The notes below the pieces were generated by a model. The model was not told where the DNA came from. It ran no database searches and was given only the letters and a program-made list of their open reading frames with translations. From contig JAJFHL010000255.1 of assembly GCA_021775615.1 (NCBI GenBank), positions 1-48,041 of the forward strand: a stretch of 48,041 nucleotides of DNA, given 5' to 3'. Each line of letters opens with the position of its first letter. Within the stretch, counting starts at the first letter, position 1. Of the stretch, positions 1 through 7,221 are shown in pieces. A program made the position numbers and the translations under genes. This DNA is from Hyphomicrobiales bacterium (GTDB lineage Bacteria; Pseudomonadota; Alphaproteobacteria; Rhizobiales; JAJFHB01).

Positions 1-140
1 ACCCGGCCTTCGGTGGGCCAGATCAGCCCACCAGCAGCGTTGCGCCGCTTGCCCGATGCCCCGCATCGCGCTGCGCGACGCGCCTTGCCGGTGATGCCGA
101 TTTGGTCCATCAAAATGACTCCGAATTCACCGAATGGGCT

Positions 141-1706
141 CTAGTTGATCACCCCGCAGGCAAGACGGCTCGATGTATCGCTGCCCGATGCATGGACCAT
201 GATGGAGCGCTCGAGCAGGTCCGCCAGCGTGAGGCGCGGAACAACGATGATCTCGCTCGCAGTCCTGTCGGGCGCGACCTGGAGATCGGGCAGGTCCCCC
301 AGATGGCTGCCGAAGGTCTTTCCCTCCTGCTCGGCGAACAGATGTCCTCCAGCGCCCAGGCCGGCGACCATCACTCCGTCCTTCTCGCTCGGTCCGCAAT
401 TCGGAAACGAGTGCAGGTGAAGCGCATGCGGCCCCGGCGTCAGCTCTTTCAGGCTTGGCTGGAGAAGCAGCGCCTGTTCCTCCGCTCCGGCGACCGTGAT
501 CGTGGTGTTGCTGGCCCGTATGGTTCCGGCAAACGGTCCGATACCGGTGGCAGATGTCATGTGAACCTGGATCGTGGCTTCCGTTTGGTTTTCCTTCCAT
601 TTCAGGAATGTTCTGAACATTTCCTTGCGCTGGTCGGTGGAGAGGGTTTGTTCGCCACCGTCCAGCCGATCGCTAAGGAACTCTTCAAAGCTTTTTCTAA
701 GTCCGGCCAACGCCGGCTCACCGGGCACCGTGGTGCCGTAGAGGTCGAGCCATTCCTGGGCGGGCTCGAACCTGGTCCAACCCGGCAAGTTGGCGCCCAG
801 GTTCACTTCCTTCCACTTGGGGTGGCGGGGCGCCTCTCGGAACGCGGAAAACTTGGAAAAGAACGCGCGGACAAATCGGGCGGTTCTCTGGTAGCGCGAG
901 TGGTTCTTCGGCCAGTTGTACATGGCCATCACGACCGTGGTCGCCAGGGTGTCGACGGTCTCGCCCTTGCCGATGAGGTCGGGATAGTCATCGCTGGAAA
1001 GCGAACTTGGAAGATAGAGCTCGGTCAGTGGGTCAACAAACGGAATTGAAAGCAGCTTCAATCCGTCCGCGGCACTGAGGTTCGAGACGAACGCGTTGGG
1101 TTTCCCGTTGACGACAATCGTTGCGGCGATTTCGCCCGTCCGGATCTTCTGGATCGCTTCGGCATGGTCAAGGTGCACCGGTTGGACCGCAATACCAAGT
1201 GCCGCGAGTATGAGTTCGGCGGTTGCCATGTTTCCCTGCGACGTGCGGCCGAAGTTGACCGGGGCGTTCGCCAGGTCCTGCAGCGTCGCGACCTTGGCGG
1301 TTGTGATGACGTAGACTTCCTCATTGTGAAGTTTGGCGATGTAGCGCAGCCGCCCGTTCACGCCGGAGAACACCTCGCGCGTCGCCACATAATTGAGAAC
1401 GTCGGTCCTCACAAGCCCGACATCCACGCCCTTCAGATAGAGCAGATCGGATACGTTCTTTTCACCGCCGCCGCTCAGGACCGGCAGGACCCGCAGGGTT
1501 TTTGGAGAATCGAGAACGATCGCCAGTTCGTTGGCAAGCCGCGTCGTGGTGTCGTCGATGTCGCCGGACACGATTTTCATCGTGATGGCGTTTTCCAGTG
1601 TAACCTTCTGTTCGTGAGTCGGCTGATCCTGCGCCGTCGCATTGTCGTTCCCCGGGACCAGATACAAGAGCGCAGCCAGCACCATAAAGCCATTCCGAAA
1701 CCACAT
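141..1706 (-). CDS. TAXI-type solute-binding protein fused to a Cu/Zn superoxide dismutase-like domain
   Basis: 521 aa. Residues 1-25 look like a signal peptide ending TAQ, so the product is predicted to be periplasmic. Residues about 40-350 resemble TAXI solute-binding proteins of TRAP transporters (blocks around NVSDLLYLKGVDVGLVRTD and VNFGRTSQGN). Residues about 376-521 match bacterial SodC: LTPGPHALHLH, AGGH, SHLGDLPDL, RSIMVHAS and RLACGVI. Copper ligands H430, H432, bridging H455 and H505 are present, as are zinc ligands H468 and D471, the channel arginine R514 and the disulfide pair C437/C517. The zinc ligand normally found in a KHxGP segment is missing, because that loop is shortened to KTF, and the electrostatic loop before the last Arg is also short. 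No TRAP permease gene is adjacent. The stop at 141 leaves an intact frame. Both domain assignments rest on motif recall; SOD activity is uncertain. Confidence 0.85.
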   Translation of the reverse strand: MWFRNGFMVLAALLYLVPGNDNATAQDQPTHEQKVTLENAITMKIVSGDIDDTTTRLANELAIVLDSPKTLRVLPVLSGGGEKNVSDLLYLKGVDVGLVRTDVLNYVATREVFSGVNGRLRYIAKLHNEEVYVITTAKVATLQDLANAPVNFGRTSQGNMATAELILAALGIAVQPVHLDHAEAIQKIRTGEIAATIVVNGKPNAFVSNLSAADGLKLLSIPFVDPLTELYLPSSLSSDDYPDLIGKGETVDTLATTVVMAMYNWPKNHSRYQRTARFVRAFFSKFSAFREAPRHPKWKEVNLGANLPGWTRFEPAQEWLDLYGTTVPGEPALAGLRKSFEEFLSDRLDGGEQTLSTDQRKEMFRTFLKWKENQTEATIQVHMTSATGIGPFAGTIRASNTTITVAGAEEQALLLQPSLKELTPGPHALHLHSFPNCGPSEKDGVMVAGLGAGGHLFAEQEGKTFGSHLGDLPDLQVAPDRTASEIIVVPRLTLADLLERSIMVHASGSDTSSRLACGVIN

Positions 1707-2309
1707 GGGTCGTCCTCCTGATGTTTCAGCATGTAAGGGAGTGGAGTAGGAAAATCAGATTCCTGAGTATTGCGAAGTGTACTGGCCAGTACTGTTTCTT
1801 ACAGCTCAGTATCGCACGCGCCAAGCCCCCGGCGCGGTGAAGAGATACAATGAAACTGTGGCGAAATAGGGAAAATTATGACCTTTTGGTGCTTTAACAC
1901 TGAAACATCTTCATTTATTACAAGGATGCAGTCTGTAAATGCATCTCCGGAGATGGGAATACTTTAGATATCAAATAGAGCACATAGAATAACTGCCGAT
2001 TTGAGGCGAGAATGCGGCTGCGAGATAGAGGGATTGTGACGCTCGCGCTATGTGCCGGCTGAGCGTTTCGAATATTCGTGTAATTTACCGAATACTAGTT
2101 ATTGTCTCTGGAGAAAACCTGAGCTCGGCCGGCAAAACCGGCGCATTAGCTTTTCACTATCTTTTTTCGAAGTCTCCGGGAGCGGGTCCCCCCAAGCGGC
2201 CCGGGAACCCAATAGTTTGTGCGCAAATTTATTGTCGGCAGTGGGAATTGTGTCCGGGCTTCGGTGGCGCCTCCGTTCCGGTGAGATCGCGCGAGGCCTT
2301 CGATGGCCA
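1707..2309. other. 603-bp non-coding stretch
   Basis: No convincing gene. The part at 1740-2110 is visibly more AT-rich than its surroundings and carries the palindrome at 1779-1792. A small GCCGG/CCGGC hairpin lies at 2128-2142. The open frames on the plus strand here run into the yceI-like gene antisense and have no recognisable product. The region probably holds the promoter of the TAXI-SOD gene and the 3' end of the YceI transcript. Confidence 0.5.
1779..1792. promoter_or_regulatory. 14-bp perfect palindrome upstream of the TAXI-SOD gene
   Basis: GTACTGGCCAGTAC is self-complementary over all 14 bases and lies about 73 bp before the start codon of the minus-strand gene at 1706, where an operator or promoter-proximal site would be expected. 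No regulator gene lies next to it in the window, so its ligand is unknown. Confidence 0.35.
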
Positions 2310-2966
2310 TCATCTCGTTGTCTTGTACACGCCGGTCGGCCGTTCCAATCGGACAGTTCCGCCCGTTGCTGACCTGGTCGCGGTGAAGTCGAACATGACC
2401 CTCACTTCAAGATCAACATTGGCAGGTGATGCGAAAGAACCCCGGCCAATGTCGAAATCGGTCCGGACGACCACCACTTCCCCGGCCGCATGTGCGGTGT
2501 CTCCATCGATATCGAGGGTGAAGGGAATTTTCAGCTCGTTTTCGACGCCGTGCAGTTCGAGCGTGCCGTCCATTTCGTAGTGATTGCCGCCAAGGCTTCT
2601 GAGCACCGTCGAAGTGAAGACGGCTTTTGGGTACTTGGCGGCCGACATCCAGGCCGGGCTGACCATCGCGACGGTCAGGTCACGGGCCTGCCGCGCATCG
2701 GCGATTTTTGCACTGGCAATATCGATTTCAATGACAATCTTTGCCTTCGTCAGATCATCACGGTTCAGGGAAATCCGCGCCTTGTAGGATCCGAACCGTG
2801 CATCGAGCTTTGCCTGGCTTGTGTTGACGGAAAAGCCGAGCGTGCTTTTCGCCGCATCAAGCGTCCACTCGGTTGCCTCGGCGACGGTACCCAGTGAAAG
2901 TCCGGCGGCGAAGACGGCAGCCGCGGCAATCGTGAGCATTTTCATCTGTTTCACCCGGAGCTTCAT
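2310..2966 (-). CDS. YceI family periplasmic lipid-binding-like protein
   Basis: 218 aa from the first ATG. A start at residue 8 (2945) or 10 (2939) is equally possible, since the hydrophobic signal peptide begins there (MLTIAAAAVFAAGLSLG, cleavage near AEA). The mature part starts with WTLDAAKSTLGFSV and continues with FGSYKARI, DLTVAMVSPAWMSAAKYPKAVF and GTLELHGVENELKIPFTL, the usual layout of the YceI lipocalin-like beta barrel. Characterised relatives bind polyisoprenoids in the periplasm; the ligand here is unknown. It stands alone between the TAXI-SOD gene and the DUF6282 operon, all on the minus strand, with 128 bp to its upstream neighbour. Confidence 0.88.
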   Translation of the reverse strand: MKLRVKQMKMLTIAAAAVFAAGLSLGTVAEATEWTLDAAKSTLGFSVNTSQAKLDARFGSYKARISLNRDDLTKAKIVIEIDIASAKIADARQARDLTVAMVSPAWMSAAKYPKAVFTSTVLRSLGGNHYEMDGTLELHGVENELKIPFTLDIDGDTAHAAGEVVVVRTDFDIGRGSFASPANVDLEVRVMFDFTATRSATGGTVRLERPTGVYKTTR

Positions 2967-3094
2967 GGAGACAGCAGGCTCTGTGATTTATGCCCCCGAA
3001 GCTTGTGCGAGCAGAATATGGAGGTTTTGTGGTAACCGTGTGAAAGCTAAAACCGCATCTTTCCAAGCGCCGTCGTCTGGCAGGACAGGGTAGT

Positions 3095-4069
3095 CTACCC
3101 CTCCAGGGTCAGTGCGCGCCGGCCATTTGCGCTGAACATGGCGATGAAATCGTCGTCTGAAACGGCTCCGCCCAGCAGGTCTCGCAACAGCTCCGCATAG
3201 CGGATCGTGCCGTCCGGAAACGGATCGCTTACCACCTGGCCGAAGTCCGTCGACAGGAGCACCTGCTCTGGCCCGGTCACCCGGATGGCATCGGCGAACT
3301 GGTGCAGCGGTACGCCGTCCTGTGTGTGGATGGCGAAGCAGTGTTCGGCAAAAACGCGCGGGTCACGCAGGAGCGTTTTCTGGTCTTCGTCCGACAGCTG
3401 GATCGAAGGGTAATGTGGATGTGTCAGAATGATGCTGGGGATTCCAATCTCAAGCGCCAGCGGCACCAGTTTCATCACTTCGGTGGCGTGCAGGTGCCCC
3501 GTTGCGAGAACGCAACCGTGCCGCGCCATCGCCTCCAGGGTCGCAATGAGCTCGGGCCTTGGGGTCAGATCTTCGTCAAAGACGATCACCGGCTCTTCCG
3601 GCTGCGCGGCGTCTTTCGTACGCGCCTCTTCCTCAGGCGCGCCGTGGTTGCAGCAGCCCGACCAGCTTGGGTCGAAGCCGAAGCCGTGCACGTCGATATG
3701 GGACTTTGCGTGAACGGTCGGCATCCACACCACGATGGGCGAGCGATCGGGCGCCTCGTTTTCCACCTCGGTCCGGTTGCCGGAGACGGCGCCTTCGATC
3801 GCCTGTGGATTGAGGCCGCCGACAAACTTGTTGAGCACCACGCCGCCGAAGAAGTTGGCGTCGAATCGCCGCCGCGCCAGCGCCGCAAGCGGTGTGGTGT
3901 GATAGGTGTGGTTCTTGAGAACGAGGGTGGCGCCAAAGGGGGCTGCCACATCGGCGAGCGATTTCACATCATAGCGCCGCACAATGAGTTCGGGTCCGAC
4001 ATGATAGTGCGTATCGACCACGCCGGCACGGCGCAGCGTTTCGGCGAGATTGTCCAGTCGTGAGGCCAT
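3095..4069 (-). CDS. DUF6282-type amidohydrolase-like protein
   Basis: 324 aa. The start at 4069 is chosen because its ATG overlaps the TAA stop of the upstream epimerase (TAATG). A start 15 codons further up would run into that gene. The protein has amidohydrolase-type metal-ligand features: VVDTHYHVG (H21, H23), TGHLHAT (H192, H194), LTHPHY (H217, H219) and STDFGQ (D275). A central segment (about 105-160) rich in charged residues, GCC and NHG is probably a loop insertion. I recognise it as the DUF6282 group; no reaction is established to my knowledge. Last gene of an apparent three-gene coupled operon with an epimerase and a ureohydrolase, which suggests a hydrolytic or isomerising step on the same small metabolite. 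Confidence 0.8.
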   Translation of the reverse strand: MASRLDNLAETLRRAGVVDTHYHVGPELIVRRYDVKSLADVAAPFGATLVLKNHTYHTTPLAALARRRFDANFFGGVVLNKFVGGLNPQAIEGAVSGNRTEVENEAPDRSPIVVWMPTVHAKSHIDVHGFGFDPSWSGCCNHGAPEEEARTKDAAQPEEPVIVFDEDLTPRPELIATLEAMARHGCVLATGHLHATEVMKLVPLALEIGIPSIILTHPHYPSIQLSDEDQKTLLRDPRVFAEHCFAIHTQDGVPLHQFADAIRVTGPEQVLLSTDFGQVVSDPFPDGTIRYAELLRDLLGGAVSDDDFIAMFSANGRRALTLEG

Positions 4070-4941
4070 TATCGTTTCTCTTTCATGGATGCTTCCGCAT
4101 CGAGCGTGAGCCAATCGGTGGATGGTGAAAAGCCAAGGATCTCACGCGCTCTGGATCCATCAAACACCGATGCCCGTGGATTGGCCGCATAAACTTCGTG
4201 CCTGCGCAGCTCGGGCAGGGAGCCGAGAGCGGCCTCAAGCCAGTCCAGTGTCGGCCTTGGATGGCAACTGTCGGAGGCGGTGACGAAAAAACTGCCGTGC
4301 GGCAGCGCCGCCGCTTCGAGCGCACACCGGAATGCACGCGCGCAATCACGGGCGCCGATGTAATAGAACAGCCAGCGCGACGAGGGGTCCGCGGCGCGTT
4401 CGCGTGCAAGGGCGAAATTATGCGGCAGCGTCACCAGCATCGGCCTGAGGCTGACCACCTCCATGCCGCGCCTGACGAAGCTTTCGGCGGCTGCCTCCAT
4501 GAGCTGCTTGCTCACGCCGTAAGGGTGGCATGGCGCCAGCGGATGGTCCTCATCGACGGGGAGATAGTGTGGCGCAAAGTCGGGCCGTGCCTCGCCAAGC
4601 CCCGTCGCCGTGACGCTGGAGCACAGGACGGCGCGACGGATACCGCGTTCATGGGCTGCTTCAAGCAGGTTCCAGGTGCCGACCACGTTAGCCTCGAGAT
4701 AGGCATCGCCGGAGGTTTCCGTGTCCAGGTCGATGCCTGCCAGGTGCACAACCGCGTCATGACCGTCGAGGGCGTTGAAAAGTCGTGCACGGTCAAGAAT
4801 GTCCACCTTCTCGAACGCGGTATCGCCCCGGGGCGGCACCAGGTCGAGCACGGTCACACTGCAGTGGGCGCACAGCTCCTCCACCACGAAGGCCCCAAGC
4901 CGGCCGCTCCCGCCGGTGACGGCAACCCGGTCGAAACGCAT
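4069..4941 (-). CDS. NAD(P)-dependent epimerase/dehydratase (extended SDR)
   Basis: 290 aa. The start at 4941 is the ATG that overlaps the ureohydrolase stop (TGATG). The longer open frame extending to 5709 is only the antisense-free frame inside that gene. The N-terminal Rossmann motif is TGGSGRLG (residues 9-16), and the SDR catalytic set is S109, Y141 and K145 (YGVSK). VVHLAGID and the LCSSV segment fit the extended SDR family, closest in feel to uronate dehydrogenase or nucleotide-sugar epimerase-like proteins. The substrate is unknown. It is translationally coupled on both sides, between the ureohydrolase and the DUF6282 protein. Confidence 0.85.
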   Translation of the reverse strand: MRFDRVAVTGGSGRLGAFVVEELCAHCSVTVLDLVPPRGDTAFEKVDILDRARLFNALDGHDAVVHLAGIDLDTETSGDAYLEANVVGTWNLLEAAHERGIRRAVLCSSVTATGLGEARPDFAPHYLPVDEDHPLAPCHPYGVSKQLMEAAAESFVRRGMEVVSLRPMLVTLPHNFALARERAADPSSRWLFYYIGARDCARAFRCALEAAALPHGSFFVTASDSCHPRPTLDWLEAALGSLPELRRHEVYAANPRASVFDGSRAREILGFSPSTDWLTLDAEASMKEKR

Positions 4942-5894
4942 CAGTCGAAATAGCCGGCACGCACCGCCATGCCGATCAGATTGCACATCAACCGGCCGGC
5001 GGTGATTGCGGAGATGCCGTTGACGTCGCGCTTCGGGGTGATCTCGACAATGTCCATGCCGACCACCCGACCCTTGGCGACCAGCCCGTGGATCAGGGTG
5101 CGCATCTGCGGGTAGGTGACGCCGCCGGGAGCAGGCCCCGCAACCGCCGGCATGATGGTCGGGTCCATGCCGTCCGCATCGACGGTGAGATAGTAGTTGC
5201 CGCCGTCGGGAATACGTTCGAGCACCGCCGCCATGCCGGCCGACTGAAGTTCGATGTCGGAAATGAGATGGGCGCCATAGGCAAGCGCCGCCTCGACCTC
5301 TTCCGGCCGGCCCGAACCCGCCGCGCGCAGGCCGATCTGAAAGATCTCGCCGATATGATCCATCTCGGCGGCCCGCCGGATCGGGCTCGACAGTCCCTGA
5401 TCGTGGCCGTTCATGTGATCGCGCCAGTCGACATGGGCATCGATCTGAACAAGTGTCACCGGGGCCAGCGTGTCGAGTGCCCGGAACACCGGGATCGGGA
5501 TGCCGTGATCGCCGCCGAGTATGACGGGCAGGGCGCCGGCAGCAAGGATCTTGCGAATTGCCTGTTCGGCCCGGGTCCGGTTGGACGCCAGGTCCTCGGG
5601 GTCGCCATAGACATCGCCGCAGTCGACCACCTTGATGCTGCGCCCGTCGAGCAGGGTGCCGCCGATATCGAAGTCGTAGCGGTCGAGCCCTCTCAGGGAG
5701 CGCTCGCAATAGCGCCTGATATGGGTCGGCGCGTTGGTCTGATCGTTGGAAACCTCGTCGATCGTATAGGGATCGGCATAGGGAATGCCGATGATCGCAA
5801 TGTCGGCGTCAAGCGCATCAAGGTCGAGCACGATCGGGAAATCATGCCAGCTCTGAAACTCGCGGCGCGGCGCGGTGGTGAGGGGAGGTGCCAT
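4941..5894 (-). CDS. Arginase/agmatinase family ureohydrolase
   Basis: 317 aa from the ATG at 5894; the upstream in-frame start at 5936 is a TTG without a better ribosome site. The binuclear metal motifs are all present: GGDHGIP (H130), QIDAHVDW (D152, H154, D156) and TVDADGMDP (D239, D241), plus DIVEITP near the C terminus. Family enzymes hydrolyse guanidino compounds to urea and an amine using Mn or Ni. In this protein the usual DPSFAPG segment is replaced by DPTIMPAVAGPAPGG, so the substrate pocket differs from classical agmatinase. First gene of the three-gene operon with overlapping start and stop codons. Paralogous to, but quite different from, the 401-residue enzyme at 31144. Confidence 0.88.
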   Translation of the reverse strand: MAPPLTTAPRREFQSWHDFPIVLDLDALDADIAIIGIPYADPYTIDEVSNDQTNAPTHIRRYCERSLRGLDRYDFDIGGTLLDGRSIKVVDCGDVYGDPEDLASNRTRAEQAIRKILAAGALPVILGGDHGIPIPVFRALDTLAPVTLVQIDAHVDWRDHMNGHDQGLSSPIRRAAEMDHIGEIFQIGLRAAGSGRPEEVEAALAYGAHLISDIELQSAGMAAVLERIPDGGNYYLTVDADGMDPTIMPAVAGPAPGGVTYPQMRTLIHGLVAKGRVVGMDIVEITPKRDVNGISAITAGRLMCNLIGMAVRAGYFD

Positions 5895-6026
5895 ATTGGG
5901 TGGTCTCGATATCTCGGTAGCGATTACTGCCCGCAACAGCCTAGGTCATGGACTCGCAAATAGCACGCATTCTGCGCTGGCGGATCGGGTCTTGGAGCAG
6001 TCACCTTCATGGCCTAAGCTGCGGGG

Positions 6027-6368
6027 ATGCTCAAACTGCGCTACCCGGTTTTACTCGCTGCCGCCGTTCTCATGGTGATGACGGCTCCGGCACATGCGGA
6101 CAAGATCGACGGGTCATGGTGCTCGCCGCAAGGCAAGTCGATGACCATCATGGGAAGACGCATCACCACACCCGGCGGCACCCAGATGCAGGGCGATTAC
6201 ACCCGACACACATTCAAGTATGACATTCCCGAAAGCGAGGCCGGCGCAGGTGACCGGGTTTGGGCGGAGCAACTCAGCGAAGAAGCAGTTGCCGTCACGG
6301 TCTACAGGGGAAAGAACCGTGAGGCCGGCCCGCGTGAGATCTGGACCCGCTGTGAAGTCATCAGTTGA
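6027..6368 (+). CDS. Small secreted protein of unknown function
   Basis: 113 aa. Starts MLKLRYPVLLAAAVLMVM with a clear signal peptide cleaved near AHA/DKI. The mature part is about 89 residues with two cysteines (in GSWCSPQ and TRCEVIS, close to both ends) that could form a disulfide. The GSWCSPQG-KSMTIMG opening resembles small secreted proteins found widely in Rhizobiales with no assigned function. Divergent from the ureohydrolase operon and 19 bp before the hemolysin III gene, so probably cotranscribed with it. Confidence 0.7.
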   Translation: MLKLRYPVLLAAAVLMVMTAPAHADKIDGSWCSPQGKSMTIMGRRITTPGGTQMQGDYTRHTFKYDIPESEAGAGDRVWAEQLSEEAVAVTVYRGKNREAGPREIWTRCEVIS

Positions 6369-6387
6369 AAATTGCACATAGATTGTA

Positions 6388-7044
6388 ATGAGTGACGTTC
6401 TGGAAGCCTATACGCCGCGCGAAAAGCTCGCCGATGGCTGCATCCACGCACTTGGCGTCACCGTCAGCATTGCCGGAGCCGTGGTGCTTCTGTGTCTCGT
6501 TATGGGCGCGCTGCCGGCCTTGTCCGTCGCATCGGTGGCGGTCTATACGCTGACGCTGGTGGGTCTGTTCATCGCTTCGGCCAGCTATCACATGGCGCCA
6601 TGGCCGAACATGAAGGATGTGCTGCGCCGTATCGATCACGCCACCATTTATCTCAAGATCGCCGGCACCTACACGCCGCTCGCTCTGATCAAGATGGCCA
6701 CGGTTCCGGGCGCCACGCTGCTCACCGGCGTCTGGGCGATCGGGTTGTTCGGCGTGGCGTTCAAGCTGTTCTGGCCCAGACACCTGGAGCGCACGTCCTA
6801 CGTGCTCTATCTGGTCGCGGGCTGGGCCGGGCTCTTCATGCTGGAGGAACTCCTGGCGACGTTCTCGTCACCGGTACTTATCCTGCTCGGCATCGGCGGC
6901 GTGCTCTACACCGCCGGCGTCGCGTTCCATCTGTGGCGCAGCCTGCCATATCACAATGCCGTATGGCACGGCTTCGTGCTCGCCGCGTCGGCCTGCCACT
7001 ATGCCGCGATCATGTGGGCGGTGGTGCCTGAACTCAGTGCCTAA
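6388..7044 (+). CDS. Hemolysin III / PAQR-type membrane protein (YqfA-like)
   Basis: 218 aa, about seven membrane segments. Diagnostic motifs: SASYH (H68), RIDHATIYLKIAGTYTP (D83, H84) and NAVWHGFVLAASACH (H194, H204), the metal-site residues shared with adiponectin-receptor-like proteins. The cytotoxic name is historical. Bacterial members are inner-membrane proteins of uncertain hydrolase or lipid-homeostasis role. Follows the small secreted protein by 19 bp on the same strand. Confidence 0.92.
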   Translation: MSDVLEAYTPREKLADGCIHALGVTVSIAGAVVLLCLVMGALPALSVASVAVYTLTLVGLFIASASYHMAPWPNMKDVLRRIDHATIYLKIAGTYTPLALIKMATVPGATLLTGVWAIGLFGVAFKLFWPRHLERTSYVLYLVAGWAGLFMLEELLATFSSPVLILLGIGGVLYTAGVAFHLWRSLPYHNAVWHGFVLAASACHYAAIMWAVVPELSA

Positions 7045-7221
7045 ATCGCTGCGCCCATGAGGGCCACCGGCAGCCAGGTTGCAATCTGCGGGGACAGGCA
7101 CAACGGAACGATTGCGACAATCATGCAGCCCATGGGTGGCAGTGCGCCTTGCGGCATGTGGATAGTGCAAGGCAGACGACGAATGTCCCCCTTACACCGC
7201 ATTTATGGTAGGCGGAAAACG

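Noticed and set aside
2050-2580. Plus-strand 176-codon ORF
   Set aside because: Overlaps the YceI gene antisense, has no domain, and its composition fits a shadow frame.
4069-5709. 546-codon frame as a single protein
   Set aside because: Only the last 290 codons encode the epimerase. The first part is an Arg/Gly-rich shadow of the ureohydrolase gene.
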